Shown here one piece after another: positions 8,382-17,153 of a DNA stretch of 64,000 nucleotides. The DNA comes from Pseudomonas putida (GTDB lineage Bacteria > Pseudomonadota > Gammaproteobacteria > Pseudomonadales > Pseudomonadaceae), in contig CP047152.1 in assembly GCA_041879295.1 (NCBI GenBank), positions 2,423,501-2,487,500 on the forward strand, in the 5' to 3' direction. Position numbers and translations under genes: made by a program. The first letter of the stretch is position 1. Each line of letters starts with the position of its first letter. Under the pieces are notes generated by a model. That model searched no databases. It was given only the letters and a program-made list of their open reading frames with translations, and was not told the DNA's origin.

Positions 8382-9731
8382 TTACACGTTTGCCTGCTCG
8401 CTGCGCCCTTTGGCCAGATAAGCGTTGAACTCTTCTTCCGGCACCATGCTGCCCCCCGTTCCCCAGACGAGGTGGGTGGCCTGTCGCAGCCGGGCTGGGG
8501 TGAAGCGTTGGCGGGCCAGGTACTCGTCGGCTTGCAGCACCCGTAGCATACCCGGTACGCCGGCCAGGGCAGAGGGCTCCAGTTTGACCTTGTCCTGCTC
8601 ATGGGCGATGACCATCAAGCGGTACAGCTCTTCGTCGGTCACGGTGTAGTAACCATCGATCAGCCGCTGCATGGCTTTGCCGACAAACCCAGATGGGCGC
8701 CCGACCGCCAGGCCGTCTGCGGCGGTGATGTTGTCGATGCCGAAGTCCTGCACGTTGGTTTCATCATGCAGGCCGGTATAGACACCCAGCAGCATGCAGG
8801 GGGAGTGGGTGGGTTCGGCAAAGACGCAGTGCACCGCATCGCCGAACATCAGCTTCAGCCCGAATGCGACACCGCCCGGGCCGCCCCCTACGCCGCAGGG
8901 CAGATACACGAACAACGGATGGTCTGCGTTCACCTGAATGCCAGCCTGGTCGAGTTGCCGTGCCAACCGTTCGGCGGCGACGGCATAGCCGAGAAACAGC
9001 TGTGGGGAGTTTTCGTCGTCGACAAAATAACAACTGGGGTCTGAGGCCGCCTGCTGGCGACCCTGCTCGACCGCTACGCTGTAGTCGCACGCGTGTTCTA
9101 CCACTGACACGCCGTTGGCCCGCAGCTTGTCCTTCTTCCATTGCCGGGCGTCGGAGGACATGTGCACGCTCACCTTAAAACCCAGCTTGGCGCTCATGAT
9201 GCCAATCGACAGCCCCAGGTTACCGGTCGAACCCACGGCGATCGTGTGCTGACTGAAAAATGCGCGGGCCTGGTCGCTCGCCAGTTGGGTGTAGTCATCC
9301 GTTGGCGTGATCAAGCCGGCCGCCAGGGCCAGGTCCTCGGCGTGCTTGAGCACTTCATGGATACCGCCCCGGGCCTTGATCGAGCCGGAGATGGGCAAGT
9401 CACTGTCCGCCTTGAGCCACAGGTTGCCTGCGTTCTGCAGTGATCCTTCTTCGACAAGCACCCGGCGCAGCTGTGGCAGCGGGATGACAGGCGACTCGAT
9501 GACCCCGCCGGCAGCGGCTGTTTCGGGGAACACAGTGGCCAGGTAAGGCGCGAACCGCTGCAGCCGCGCGCTGGCCGCTTGCACGTCAGCAGCCGTCAGG
9601 CCCACATCGTGCAGGGCTTCTGCAGCCTTGGCGATACCCGGGTTGAACCAGCTGGTCTGCTTCAGGGCAACCAGATCGGCGATGATCGGATGGCTTTGTT
9701 GCCAGGCTTCCAGGGTTTTTCCGTGAATCAT
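8382..9731 (-). CDS. dsdA: D-serine ammonia-lyase (D-serine dehydratase)
   Basis: PLP enzyme of 449 aa that converts D-serine to pyruvate and ammonia. The PLP Lys is in Ser-Gly-Ser-Ile-Lys-Ala-Arg-Gly-Gly; a Ser-Thr-Gly-Asn-Leu-Gly substrate loop and the glycine-rich cofactor phosphate loop ([10 protein letters not shown]) are both present. The frame stays open to 9818, but the ATG at 9731 is preceded by AGGTGA and yields the normal DsdA length. No dsdX transporter or dsdC regulator is adjacent, so it is a single-gene unit isolated by a REP element upstream. Confidence 0.92.
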   Translation of the reverse strand: MIHGKTLEAWQQSHPIIADLVALKQTSWFNPGIAKAAEALHDVGLTAADVQAASARLQRFAPYLATVFPETAAAGGVIESPVIPLPQLRRVLVEEGSLQNAGNLWLKADSDLPISGSIKARGGIHEVLKHAEDLALAAGLITPTDDYTQLASDQARAFFSQHTIAVGSTGNLGLSIGIMSAKLGFKVSVHMSSDARQWKKDKLRANGVSVVEHACDYSVAVEQGRQQAASDPSCYFVDDENSPQLFLGYAVAAERLARQLDQAGIQVNADHPLFVYLPCGVGGGPGGVAFGLKLMFGDAVHCVFAEPTHSPCMLLGVYTGLHDETNVQDFGIDNITAADGLAVGRPSGFVGKAMQRLIDGYYTVTDEELYRLMVIAHEQDKVKLEPSALAGVPGMLRVLQADEYLARQRFTPARLRQATHLVWGTGGSMVPEEEFNAYLAKGRSEQANV

Positions 9732-9843
9732 GATTTCACCTGCAGGCAGTCTGTTGTCCGCCTGCAGCAGTCTCGTGACAGGGGGAAGGGGCAGGATAAC
9801 CCACGGAGTCTCGAACATTACACATTGGCTTTACTGAGGTGTT

Positions 9844-9954
9844 GCCTGTACCGGCCCCTTCGCGGGCTCGACCTTTCCCACAGGACATCCCAGCCTTAAA
9901 GGCTTGCGCAGTACCTGTGGGAGCGGGCAAGCCCGCGAAGGGGCCGGTACAGGC
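9844..9954. repeat. REP-type long inverted repeat
   Basis: The left arm (from GCCTGTACCGGCCCC through CGCGGGCT) is mirrored by the right arm ending GGGGCCGGTACAGGC, with CCCACAGG and CCTGTGGG inside. It lies between the end of the Anbu gene and the dsdA promoter. It is a second copy of the element at 3675-3769 and probably acts as a 3' boundary for the Anbu operon. Confidence 0.85.
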
Positions 9955-9978
9955 AAAGGATCTGAACCGTTTGCTTGT

Positions 9979-10701
9979 TCAGCCATAAGGCGGCGCTGGC
10001 AGTTCGGCCAGGAGGGTTTTCAAGCCGTCGCTCCACTGCCTGCGAATCTGCTGGTAATAGGCATCGTCGCTGGTAATGCGCTTGCGCGTCATGCTTTCCA
10101 GGCTGTTATCACGGTACACCAGCAAGTCCAGCGGCATGCCCACCGACAGGTTGCTGCGGATGGTGGAGTCGAACGAAATCAGACCGCAGCGCAGCGCTTC
10201 ATCGAGCGGCGTGCGGTAATCCAGGTTGCGGTCGAGTATTGGCCTGCCGTACTTGCTTTCACCCAGTTGCAGAAACGGGGTGTCCGGCGTGGCCTGAAAG
10301 AAATTGCCTTGCGCATACACGTTGTAGATGGCCATGGGGCCGCCGGCTATCTGGCCGCCGACGATGAATGAACTGCTGAGGTCGATATCGGCCGTGAGCT
10401 TGCTGCGGTCTCTTCTGACCACCTCGCGCAGGGTGTCGGCGACCAGCACCGTTGCATCGTACAGCGTGGCAACGTTCAGCAGGTGGGGGCCGTTGCCCTG
10501 GGTGCGTTGCTGCAGCAGGTTGATCACCGACTGCGAGGTCGCCAGGTTGCCGGCGGTCTGCAGCACGATCAGCCGCTCGCCCGGCACGCTGAAGACGAAC
10601 AACTTGGTAAACGTGGAGATCTGGTCGATGCCGGCGTTGGTGCGTGAGTCGCTGATGAAGACAAGCCCGTCCTCCAGGTGCATGGCGACACAGTAAGTCA
10701 T
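9979..10701 (-). CDS. Anbu proteasome-like peptidase
   Basis: A 240-aa member of the Anbu (ancestral beta-subunit, bacterial proteasome homologue) family. Start ATG is at 10701, so that Met removal exposes Thr2 as the N-terminal nucleophile; starting upstream at 10797 would bury it. The beta-subunit pattern Val-Phe-Ile-Ser-Asp-Ser-Arg-Thr-Asn follows, with a conserved Lys about 15 residues later (Phe-Thr-Lys-Leu). Family knowledge: Anbu assembles into open spiral rings and its substrate is not settled. It is the last gene of the classic ATP-grasp/alpha-E/transglutaminase/Anbu operon. Confidence 0.9.
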   Translation of the reverse strand: MTYCVAMHLEDGLVFISDSRTNAGIDQISTFTKLFVFSVPGERLIVLQTAGNLATSQSVINLLQQRTQGNGPHLLNVATLYDATVLVADTLREVVRRDRSKLTADIDLSSSFIVGGQIAGGPMAIYNVYAQGNFFQATPDTPFLQLGESKYGRPILDRNLDYRTPLDEALRCGLISFDSTIRSNLSVGMPLDLLVYRDNSLESMTRKRITSDDAYYQQIRRQWSDGLKTLLAELPAPPYG

Positions 10702-10730
10702 GCGGTTTCCCTTGCGTTGCGTGTGAAAGG

Positions 10731-10756
10731 GTCTTGCCGCACTCGCGCGGCAAGAC
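10731..10756 (-). terminator. Strong hairpin between transglutaminase and Anbu genes
   Basis: Perfect 10-bp arms GTCTTGCCGC and GCGGCAAGAC around a 6-base loop. On the transcribed minus strand it is followed by CCTTTCAC, so it lacks a full T-run. It may be an attenuator, a factor-dependent stop or an RNA stability element that lowers Anbu expression relative to the upstream genes. Confidence 0.55.
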
Positions 10757-10774
10757 CGGTCTGAAGCCAGCCTG

Positions 10775-11554
10775 TCACTGGCGATGCACGTGGACACTGG
10801 CCTGCATCGATTCGGCGCCGCCGCCGCGGCGTACGCCCCTGACCGGACAGGCGTCGAGGTAGTCCAGGCCCACCGCCAGCTTCAGGTGACGCTCTGGCCG
10901 GGTCAGGCGGTTGGTAATGTCGAAGCTGTACCAGGCATCGTCGACCCAGGCTTCGGCCCAGGCGTGGCTGGCCAGGTGTTGTTCATCCTCGGTGCACAGA
11001 TAGCCGGACACATAGCGTGCCGGCACCCCCAGGCTGCGTGCGCAGGCCAGGAAGGCGTGGGTGTGGTCCTGACACACGCCCGCGCCACCGCTGAAGGCTT
11101 CGATGGCCGTGGTGCCCACCGACGTGGCCCCAGGGCTGTAGGGCATGTGCTCGGCCAGGCCTTGCATCAGCCCGATCAGCGCTGCCCGGTCGCGGTGACT
11201 GCCACATTGCCGGGCGGCGAAAGCAATCAGGGTGTCGTCGGCCTGCGTCAGGTGGCTGCCGCGCAGGAACGGCAGGGGCGACTGGCTCTCGGTTTCGTGT
11301 TCGCAATCCGGGTCGATCTCGACCTGGCCGTGTGCGGTAAGCGCCAGGTGGCCATGGGGTTTGTCGAGTGTCAGCACGTGCAGGATGTTGCCATAAGGGT
11401 CGATCTGGCCCTTCACCTTGCAGGGCAGGTCCAGTTGCCATTGATTGATACGTTGGCGTTCGCTGCTGCGCGGTGTCAGGCGCAGGAACTGGATACTGTT
11501 GCACACGTCGCTGGCGTAGCTATAGGTCGTGTCGTGGCGAATGGACAGTTTCAT
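10775..11554 (-). CDS. Transglutaminase-like cysteine peptidase of the Anbu operon
   Basis: A 259-aa protein with an N-terminal beta-rich domain (about 1-80) and a transglutaminase core. The triad is visible: Cys in Gly-Ala-Gly-Val-Cys-Gln-Asp-His, His in Ser-His-Ala-Trp-Ala-Glu, Asp in Phe-Asp-Ile-Thr-Asn. No signal peptide, so it is cytosolic. Its ATG overlaps the alpha-E gene stop by 4 bp. The family always travels with circularly permuted ATP-grasp and alpha-E proteins, suggesting peptide-bond formation and hydrolysis on a shared unknown peptide tag. Confidence 0.9.
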   Translation of the reverse strand: MKLSIRHDTTYSYASDVCNSIQFLRLTPRSSERQRINQWQLDLPCKVKGQIDPYGNILHVLTLDKPHGHLALTAHGQVEIDPDCEHETESQSPLPFLRGSHLTQADDTLIAFAARQCGSHRDRAALIGLMQGLAEHMPYSPGATSVGTTAIEAFSGGAGVCQDHTHAFLACARSLGVPARYVSGYLCTEDEQHLASHAWAEAWVDDAWYSFDITNRLTRPERHLKLAVGLDYLDACPVRGVRRGGGAESMQASVHVHRQ

Positions 11555-12501
11555 ACAACCTCCAGGTAGGAGTGATGGACGGCCTGGCCCAGTTGGTTGA
11601 TGCGGCCAATGAAGTCGCTCAGCCAGGGGTGCAACCCGGCATCGAGGATTTCGTCGATTGCGGTGTAGCGCAGGCGCGCATTCAGTTCGGCGGCCATGCG
11701 CTGGGCGGCACGCCCGGTACTGCCCGGCAGGCCCGCCAGGATCAGGTCCAGTTCCTCGATGCAGGCATGTAGCGAGCGCGGCACGTCTACCCGCAACAGC
11801 AGCAGTTCGGACACCGGCCGGGCACTGGGCGCGGCGCGATAGAGCTCGTTGAAGGCCTCATACGAGGTCAGCGCGCGCAGCAGGGCGCTCCATTGGTAAT
11901 AGCCGCGGGCGGAGTCGTCGCTGACCTCTTCGGAGGCCTCGCCGAACATTTCATAGCGCGAATCGAGCAGGCGCAGGGTGTTGTCCGCCCGCTCCAGGAA
12001 GGTCCCCAGGCGAATGAAGCTGTAGGCATCGTTGCGCATGATGGTGCCGGAGGTCGCACCGCGGAACAGGTGCGATCGTTCCTTGACCCAGTCGCAGAAC
12101 TGGCTGATGCCATAGCGACCAAGGCCATTGCTGGCAATGTTGCGCATTTCGATCCAGGTGGCGTTGATGTTCTCCCACATGTCGGCGGTGATACGGCCGC
12201 GTACTGCATGGGCATTGGTCCTGGCGGCCTGCAGGCAGCAATAGATGCTGCTGGGGTTGGTGGCGTCGAGGGCGAAGAAGTGCAGCATGCGCTCGGTGTC
12301 GAGTTCATTGTGCCGACGCAGGTAGTCGTCCAGCATGCCCGAGGCCATCAGCGACATTGCCAGTTCGGTATGGCCGTCGCTGCGCCCGGCCTGGGGCATC
12401 AGCGATAGCGAGTAGCTGACCTCGAGCATGCGCGCGAGGTTTTCTGCACGTTCCAGGTAGCGGGACATCCAGTACAGGTCGGAAGCGGTTCGCGAAAGCA
12501 T
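11551..12501 (-). CDS. Alpha-E domain protein (DUF403)
   Basis: A 316-aa, mostly helical protein. The N-terminal Met-Leu-Ser-Arg-Thr-Ala-Ser-Asp-Leu-Tyr-Trp-Met-Ser-Arg-Tyr-Leu-Glu-Arg-Ala-Glu signature is characteristic of the alpha-E family. Function unknown; it occurs with the ATP-grasp and transglutaminase proteins and is thought to help peptide ligation. Only 3 bp separate it from the ATP-grasp gene, and it overlaps the transglutaminase start. Confidence 0.9.
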   Translation of the reverse strand: MLSRTASDLYWMSRYLERAENLARMLEVSYSLSLMPQAGRSDGHTELAMSLMASGMLDDYLRRHNELDTERMLHFFALDATNPSSIYCCLQAARTNAHAVRGRITADMWENINATWIEMRNIASNGLGRYGISQFCDWVKERSHLFRGATSGTIMRNDAYSFIRLGTFLERADNTLRLLDSRYEMFGEASEEVSDDSARGYYQWSALLRALTSYEAFNELYRAAPSARPVSELLLLRVDVPRSLHACIEELDLILAGLPGSTGRAAQRMAAELNARLRYTAIDEILDAGLHPWLSDFIGRINQLGQAVHHSYLEVV

Positions 12502-12504
12502 GGC

Positions 12505-13914
12505 TCAGTCCTCCACCACCCAGGTGTCCTTGGTACCGCCGCCTTGCGACGAGTTGACCACCAGCGAGCCTTCCTTGAGCGCCACGCGCGTCAGGCCACC
12601 GGGCACCAGGCGGGTTTCACTGCCCGACAGCACGAACGGGCGCAGGTCGATGTGACGCGGTGCGATGCCGCTGTCGACGAAAGTCGGGCAGGTTGACAGG
12701 CACAGCGTCGGTTGAGCGATATAAGCGTGCGGGCGGGCTTTGATGCGCCCGCGGAAGTCCTCGATCTGGGCTTTGGTCGACGCAGGCCCGACCAGCATGC
12801 CATAGCCGCCGGAGCCCTGGGTTTCCTTGACCACCAGTTCGGGCAGGTGGGCCAGTACATGGGACAGCTCCGCCGGCTTGCGGCACTGCCAGGTCGGCAC
12901 GTTGTTCAGGATGGGCTCTTCGCTCAGGTAAAAGCGGATCATGTCGTCGACATAGGGGTAGATGGATTTGTCATCGGCCACGCCAGTGCCGACGGCGTTG
13001 GCCAGCACCACATTGCCGGCGCGGTAAACCGAGACCAGCCCCGGCACGCCCAGCATCGAATCAGGGTTGAAGGACAGCGGGTCGAGGTAGTCGTCGTCCA
13101 GGCGGCGATAGATCACGTCCACCTGCTGGGGGCCGGCCGTGGTGCGCATGTAGACATGCTCATCACGCACGAACAGGTCGGCGCCTTCGACCAGCTCGAT
13201 GCCCATTTCCCGGGCCAGGAAGGCATGCTCGAAATAGGCGCTGTTGAAACGGCCGGGCGTGAGCAGCACCGCGGTGGGGTTGTCCAAGGGGCTGGCGCTC
13301 TTGAGCGTGTCCAGCAGCAGGTTGGGGTAGTGGTCGATGGGCGCGATACGCTGGGCGGCAAACAGTTCGGGGAACAGGCGCATCATCATCTTGCGGTCTT
13401 CGAGCATGTAGCTGACGCCGCTGGGGGTGCGCAGGTTGTCTTCCAGCACGAAATAGCTGCCATCGCCGTCACGTACCAGGTCGACACCGGCAATATGCGC
13501 ATACAGCCCACGGTGCAGGTCCAGGCCCTGCATGGCGATCTGGTAGCCCTCGTTGGCCAGCACTTGCTCTGGCGGGATGATGCCGGCCTTGAGGATGCGC
13601 TGGTCATGGTAGATGTCCTGCAGGAACAGGTTCAGCGCCTGTACCCGTTGAATGCAGCCACGCTCGACCGTGCGCCACTCGCTGGCGCGGATGCTGCGCG
13701 GGATGATATCGAAAGGGATCAGGCGCTCGGTATCCTGCTTGTCGCCATACAGGGTGAAGGTGATGCCAGCGCGGTGAAACAGCAGGTCGGCCTCGCGCCG
13801 ACGCTGTTCCAGCAACTCCAGCGGGGTGTTGGCCAGCCAGCGGGCGAACTCCTGGTAATGCGGGCGGCAGTTGCCGTCCGCTTCGTACATTTCATTGAAA
13901 AAAGCCCGGGACAT
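12505..13914 (-). CDS. Circularly permuted ATP-grasp protein
   Basis: A 469-aa protein of the CP-ATP-grasp family (old DUF404/DUF407), predicted to activate a carboxylate with ATP and join it to an amine. Near the C-terminus are a Lys-Glu-Thr-Gln-Gly-Ser-Gly-Gly-Tyr-Gly nucleotide loop and a Ser-Ser-Gln-Gly-Gly-Gly-Thr-Lys-Asp-Thr segment. The ATG at 13914 follows AAGGAG with 5-base spacing; the GTG at 13920 overlaps that SD and was rejected. It is the first gene of the four-gene Anbu operon. Confidence 0.9.
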   Translation of the reverse strand: MSRAFFNEMYEADGNCRPHYQEFARWLANTPLELLEQRRREADLLFHRAGITFTLYGDKQDTERLIPFDIIPRSIRASEWRTVERGCIQRVQALNLFLQDIYHDQRILKAGIIPPEQVLANEGYQIAMQGLDLHRGLYAHIAGVDLVRDGDGSYFVLEDNLRTPSGVSYMLEDRKMMMRLFPELFAAQRIAPIDHYPNLLLDTLKSASPLDNPTAVLLTPGRFNSAYFEHAFLAREMGIELVEGADLFVRDEHVYMRTTAGPQQVDVIYRRLDDDYLDPLSFNPDSMLGVPGLVSVYRAGNVVLANAVGTGVADDKSIYPYVDDMIRFYLSEEPILNNVPTWQCRKPAELSHVLAHLPELVVKETQGSGGYGMLVGPASTKAQIEDFRGRIKARPHAYIAQPTLCLSTCPTFVDSGIAPRHIDLRPFVLSGSETRLVPGGLTRVALKEGSLVVNSSQGGGTKDTWVVED

Positions 13915-14192
13915 ACCCACTCCTTGCCGCCGTTACCGGCAGCTTCATTGCGGTTCATCTGCGTCTTTCAGGGTGCTGCCTTGCTGGGGTAAGTGGGAGC
14001 TGTGTCTCGCGTTAACCTCGGTCTCGGTAGATTGCCTGTGCGTTGAGCACAATCAGTCTTTGCAATAAAAGTGCCGAATACGCCTGGCGGTTCTGGGGAT
14101 GCAGGAAATGTGAGGGGCACACCCCTGGCAGCAAGGGCCGGCGCATCAAAAAAGGGCGCTTTTGATTCGGGCGCGGGTTTTGAATCGAAATG

Positions 14193-14210
14193 GGGCACCG
14201 GCCGGTGCCC
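14193..14210. repeat. 18-bp perfect palindrome GGGCACCG-GCCGGTGCCC
   Basis: A complete dyad with no central spacer, about 280 bp upstream of the ATP-grasp start. It could be a regulator site for the Anbu operon. GC-rich palindromes also arise by chance in this genome, so the functional claim is weak. Confidence 0.45.
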
Positions 14211-14270
14211 GGCGGGAGAAAAAGGGAATATTCCGGGTGCATGACTTGGGGGGAAGGGGGCATGCATCGA

Positions 14271-14288
14271 GTGCCGCGCGGGCGGCAC
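14271..14288 (-). terminator. Stem-loop downstream of the RidA operon
   Basis: Arms GTGCCGC and GCGGCAC with a 4-base loop, about 48 bp after the RidA stop codon on the minus strand. It has no T-run, so it may be a 3' stabilising hairpin or a weak terminator of the six-gene operon. Confidence 0.4.
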
Positions 14289-14335
14289 CCGATTGAACAA
14301 ACGCTGAATATCGCGAGGCGAGCGCCTTCAGGCCC

Positions 14336-14707
14336 TCAGAGGCAGGCGTAGACCACCAGCTCCACCAGCATTTCTTCCCGGGCGAGGCCCGCCACCACTA
14401 CGGCCGCGCGGTTGGGGTAGGGCGCCTGGAAATACTCGGCGTACACAGCATTTACAGTTGCCAAATAGCGGCGGTCGGTCACGTAGATCAGTACCTGGGT
14501 CACGGCATCCAGCGAGCTGCCAGCGGCTTCCAGGGTGTGGCGCAGGTTGTCCAGTGTCTGGCGGGTCTGTGCCTCGATGCCGCCGGCAACCACCTGGCCC
14601 TGCGTATCGATTGGGATCTGCGCAGTGTACAACGTACCGTTGCCGACGACCGCCCATTCCAGTGGCGCCCTGGAGGCGAACAGCTCGGTCTTTATCGCAT
14701 GCTTCAT
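14336..14707 (-). CDS. RidA/YjgF family protein
   Basis: A 123-aa member of the RidA family, whose members hydrolyse reactive enamine/imine intermediates. The ATG at 14707 follows GAGGAA with good spacing. The conserved Arg of the ligand pocket is in Pro-Asn-Arg-Ala-Ala-Val, and the C-terminal Glu (Met-Leu-Val-Glu-Leu) is present. Last gene of a six-gene operon with an aldehyde dehydrogenase, M19 protein and BCCT transporter. In that setting it probably clears or processes an imine made during catabolism of an imported amine; this is inference from context. Confidence 0.85.
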   Translation of the reverse strand: MKHAIKTELFASRAPLEWAVVGNGTLYTAQIPIDTQGQVVAGGIEAQTRQTLDNLRHTLEAAGSSLDAVTQVLIYVTDRRYLATVNAVYAEYFQAPYPNRAAVVVAGLAREEMLVELVVYACL

Positions 14708-14734
14708 GGGTTGTTTCCTCAGTGGCAAGGGTTT

Positions 14735-15430
14735 TCAGTCGGCGTCGCTGCCGCCGCCTGCACCGTGGCGACGTGAGGCATCGGTGCTCTCGACAAGGAT
14801 GTGTTCGGCCAGCTGCCTGAGCCTTTGCCAGGTATGTTCGTTGACTGTAAAACCTTGCTGCAGTGTGCGCTGCGGGTCGGTTATTGCCTGGGCTGTCTGG
14901 CCTGCTCGGGTGAACAGCACCGTTACGTCTTGCGCGGCCGCTTCAATGGCCTGGGGCCGGGTTTCACTGCTCAGTTCCGGGCGCGGCATGCCGGCGGTAA
15001 AATCGGCCAGGTGGCATTGGCGGGCGTCCTCCCAGCGGGCTTGCACGTGCAGCCCCTGCACAGCTGCCCGGCTCAGGTAGCCCAGCAACAGCAAACGGTT
15101 GTGACAGTGGCGTATGCGCAGTTCGGCCTGACCACAGCGCATGGCCTTGGCTGCCACCAGTTCCACCACCGTGGCGGCGCAGCGCAACACGCTCTGGCCC
15201 TTGGCGTCGATCACCAGCAGGGCGTTATCCTCATGGCACAAGGCGTATGGCCGTGCAGCTTCGGCTTGCAGATAACGCAACGCCTTTTCCAGTGCACCGA
15301 CGCCATCGAGCCCCTGCAGTTGCAACCAGCCCACGAGTTCGGCGGCATCCTCGCAGTCGCCCGGGGCGAAGCCCATGCCTTCGAATGCCTTGCGGCACAT
15401 CACCTGTATTTCGTTAAGCGATACGCGCAT
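14735..15430 (-). CDS. DUF3726 family protein
   Basis: A 231-aa protein, probably cytosolic. The N-terminal segment (Ser-Leu-Asn-Glu-Ile-Gln-Val-Met-Cys-Arg-Lys-Ala) and the overall pattern match what I recall of DUF3726, a family without assigned function. The N-terminus also faintly resembles malate/L-lactate dehydrogenase-2 proteins. The ATG at 15430 sits 2 bp after the preceding stop with GGAG 8 bases before it; the TTG at 15436 was rejected. Cys residues in Arg-Cys-Ala-Ala, Met-Arg-Cys-Gly and His-Cys-His-Asn are notable. Fifth gene of the catabolic operon. Confidence 0.7.
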   Translation of the reverse strand: MRVSLNEIQVMCRKAFEGMGFAPGDCEDAAELVGWLQLQGLDGVGALEKALRYLQAEAARPYALCHEDNALLVIDAKGQSVLRCAATVVELVAAKAMRCGQAELRIRHCHNRLLLLGYLSRAAVQGLHVQARWEDARQCHLADFTAGMPRPELSSETRPQAIEAAAQDVTVLFTRAGQTAQAITDPQRTLQQGFTVNEHTWQRLRQLAEHILVESTDASRRHGAGGGSDAD

Positions 15431-15432
15431 GG

Positions 15433-17151
15433 TCAAAGCTCCCTTTGCGGCATGACTGCGAAATTCCAGTCGTCTGCGAACGGCTGACCGATGTCGCTGA
15501 CCAGCGGCGCGCCCTGGAACAGCGTGATACGCACCCAGCGGCTTGACTTGGGGTCGAATTTCCCCGCGCCGAAAAATGCCAGTTTGCAGCGCAGCAGGTG
15601 AATCGGCAGCATGTCCCGGGCCAGCAGATTGGCACGGATTTCACCGAAGTTTGTTTTTGCCATGCCTTGCAGGCGGCGTACCGCGCCCTTGAACCTCGGT
15701 TGGGCGATCAGGAAGTGAGCGGTCAGCGCCTGAGGCTGCCGTTGCAGGTGCTCCAGCAGCGCGCCATGGCACTGCTGGATATTGCGGGCAATACCCAGCT
15801 GCATTTCTTTTTCGGCCCCTGGCTCCTCTGCGCGAATGCCCAGGCGCGGCTCTTCTTTTTCAGCTGAGCGGTACCAGAAGAAGTGCTCCGCATCGGCAGC
15901 ACTGAAGTCGTAGCGCAACGCCCAGCCATACTGCTGCTCGATGAGCTGGCGCAGTTGCCCAAGGGGCATCTGGGCGTCCAGCTGCCAGCTTTCGTTGACC
16001 CCCATGTGCTCGGCCAGGGGCGTGACCTGCTCGGGGTACAGCTCCAGCAGCAGGCTGACCAGAAGCTCCTGGCAGCCCACCCCCGTGTGTAATTGCGCCC
16101 AGGCCAGCAGGCGCGGCCAAAGGCCCGCGCCGTCGGCTTGCGTGCCAAGCCAGGTGGCCAGTAAAGCAAGCTCGGCCAAGGTTTGCAGGTTCTGCTCATG
16201 CTGGCGCTGGTCTTCGGTCCGGGACTGGCTCAGGTGCAACTGGGCGCGCGCCAGCAATTGCTGCAGGCGCGCCAACGGGGCGGGCTCCGCCGGCTGCGCC
16301 AGCACCAGGGCCAGGGCCGTTTCCCGCGTACTGATCCAGTGCTCCACCAGTTGAGGGTGGTTGATCAGAAAAGGGGCCATTCCCAGCCCGGTCGCGTTGC
16401 CGACCCCCAGGTAGCGCTGTAGCGCCGGGGCCAGTTGCACTGCCCGCTGCGGGGCGAGTGCCTGGGCCATGTGGTTGATCTGCTCGATGCTGAAGTGACG
16501 CAGCAGGTAGACGGTGAACATCTGCGCGCTGAACGGCTGGTTGAAGTCCGGGTTATCTTGCAGGCAACCAAAATCGGCGATGCCGAACTTGCCGTTACCG
16601 TAAACCGCGGTGGTGCGATACAGGTAGCCGACTTCAGCCAGTTGCTGTGGATCGGGCTGGCGACCTTCTGCCAGCGCTGCCAGAAACCGGTCGAAATTGC
16701 GCAAGCTACGGTTGGCCCGCGACAACACCAGCACGCGTGCATCGAAGCGGCCGGCTTCCTGCAGCGGCACGTTGCGTTGCAGGTCGGCCAGTTGTGCCGA
16801 GTCGACATCGCCGGCCACCAGCACGAAGCTGACGTCCCACTGGTCGGCGATGACCCGATCGCTGCGCTTTTCCGGCGGCAGGTAGGCCGAGAAGATCACG
16901 CAGTGGTAATGGCCGTTCGGCGTTTCGATGCGGTAGATCGCAGTGCCGAAGCCTTGGCCATCGAGGTCGAAACAGCTGCGCCGGATTTGCCAGCGCTGTT
17001 GCATCATCCGCCGCATGCTGCTGCGCACGAAGCTTAGCGGGCTCTGGAAGTGGCTACCCAGCCGGGCCAGGTCCATGACTTGGCTGGCAGGGCGCAACGC
17101 GGGTATTGCAGGCACGCTGTTGGGCATTGTTGTTGTACCTGGATGGATCAT
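15433..17151 (-). CDS. Unknown 572-aa operon protein
   Basis: I do not recognise a family. The protein has 572 aa, no signal peptide and no clear membrane segment, and is rich in Gln, Leu and Arg. It has an N-terminal region with Tyr-His-Cys-Val-Ile-Phe-Ser-Ala-Tyr-Leu and a helical C-terminal half. The start ATG lies only 2 bp after the BCCT transporter stop, so it is translationally linked to it; an in-frame ATG at 17127 is an alternative. Conserved operon placement between a transporter and DUF3726 points to a catabolic or ligase role for the imported substrate, without direct evidence. Confidence 0.75.
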   Translation of the reverse strand: MIHPGTTTMPNSVPAIPALRPASQVMDLARLGSHFQSPLSFVRSSMRRMMQQRWQIRRSCFDLDGQGFGTAIYRIETPNGHYHCVIFSAYLPPEKRSDRVIADQWDVSFVLVAGDVDSAQLADLQRNVPLQEAGRFDARVLVLSRANRSLRNFDRFLAALAEGRQPDPQQLAEVGYLYRTTAVYGNGKFGIADFGCLQDNPDFNQPFSAQMFTVYLLRHFSIEQINHMAQALAPQRAVQLAPALQRYLGVGNATGLGMAPFLINHPQLVEHWISTRETALALVLAQPAEPAPLARLQQLLARAQLHLSQSRTEDQRQHEQNLQTLAELALLATWLGTQADGAGLWPRLLAWAQLHTGVGCQELLVSLLLELYPEQVTPLAEHMGVNESWQLDAQMPLGQLRQLIEQQYGWALRYDFSAADAEHFFWYRSAEKEEPRLGIRAEEPGAEKEMQLGIARNIQQCHGALLEHLQRQPQALTAHFLIAQPRFKGAVRRLQGMAKTNFGEIRANLLARDMLPIHLLRCKLAFFGAGKFDPKSSRWVRITLFQGAPLVSDIGQPFADDWNFAVMPQREL

Positions 17152-17153
17152 GT

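Larger units (their letters stand above)
13915..14335. other. Non-coding gap with two GC-rich palindromes
   Basis: About 420 bp between the Anbu operon start and the end of the RidA gene. It should hold the Anbu operon promoter. It contains an 18-bp perfect palindrome at 14193-14210 and a stem-loop at 14271-14288. The 110-codon frame on the minus strand here is proline-rich and looks like chance. Confidence 0.55.

Noticed and set aside
3675..9954. The two related inverted repeats as a CRISPR array
   Set aside because: Only two copies 6 kb apart, each a long palindrome typical of REP elements, with no spacers or cas genes.
12712..13992. 426-codon plus-strand frame opposite the ATP-grasp gene
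   Set aside because: Antisense shadow with Gly/His/Gln-rich composition; the minus-strand product is a recognised family in a conserved operon.
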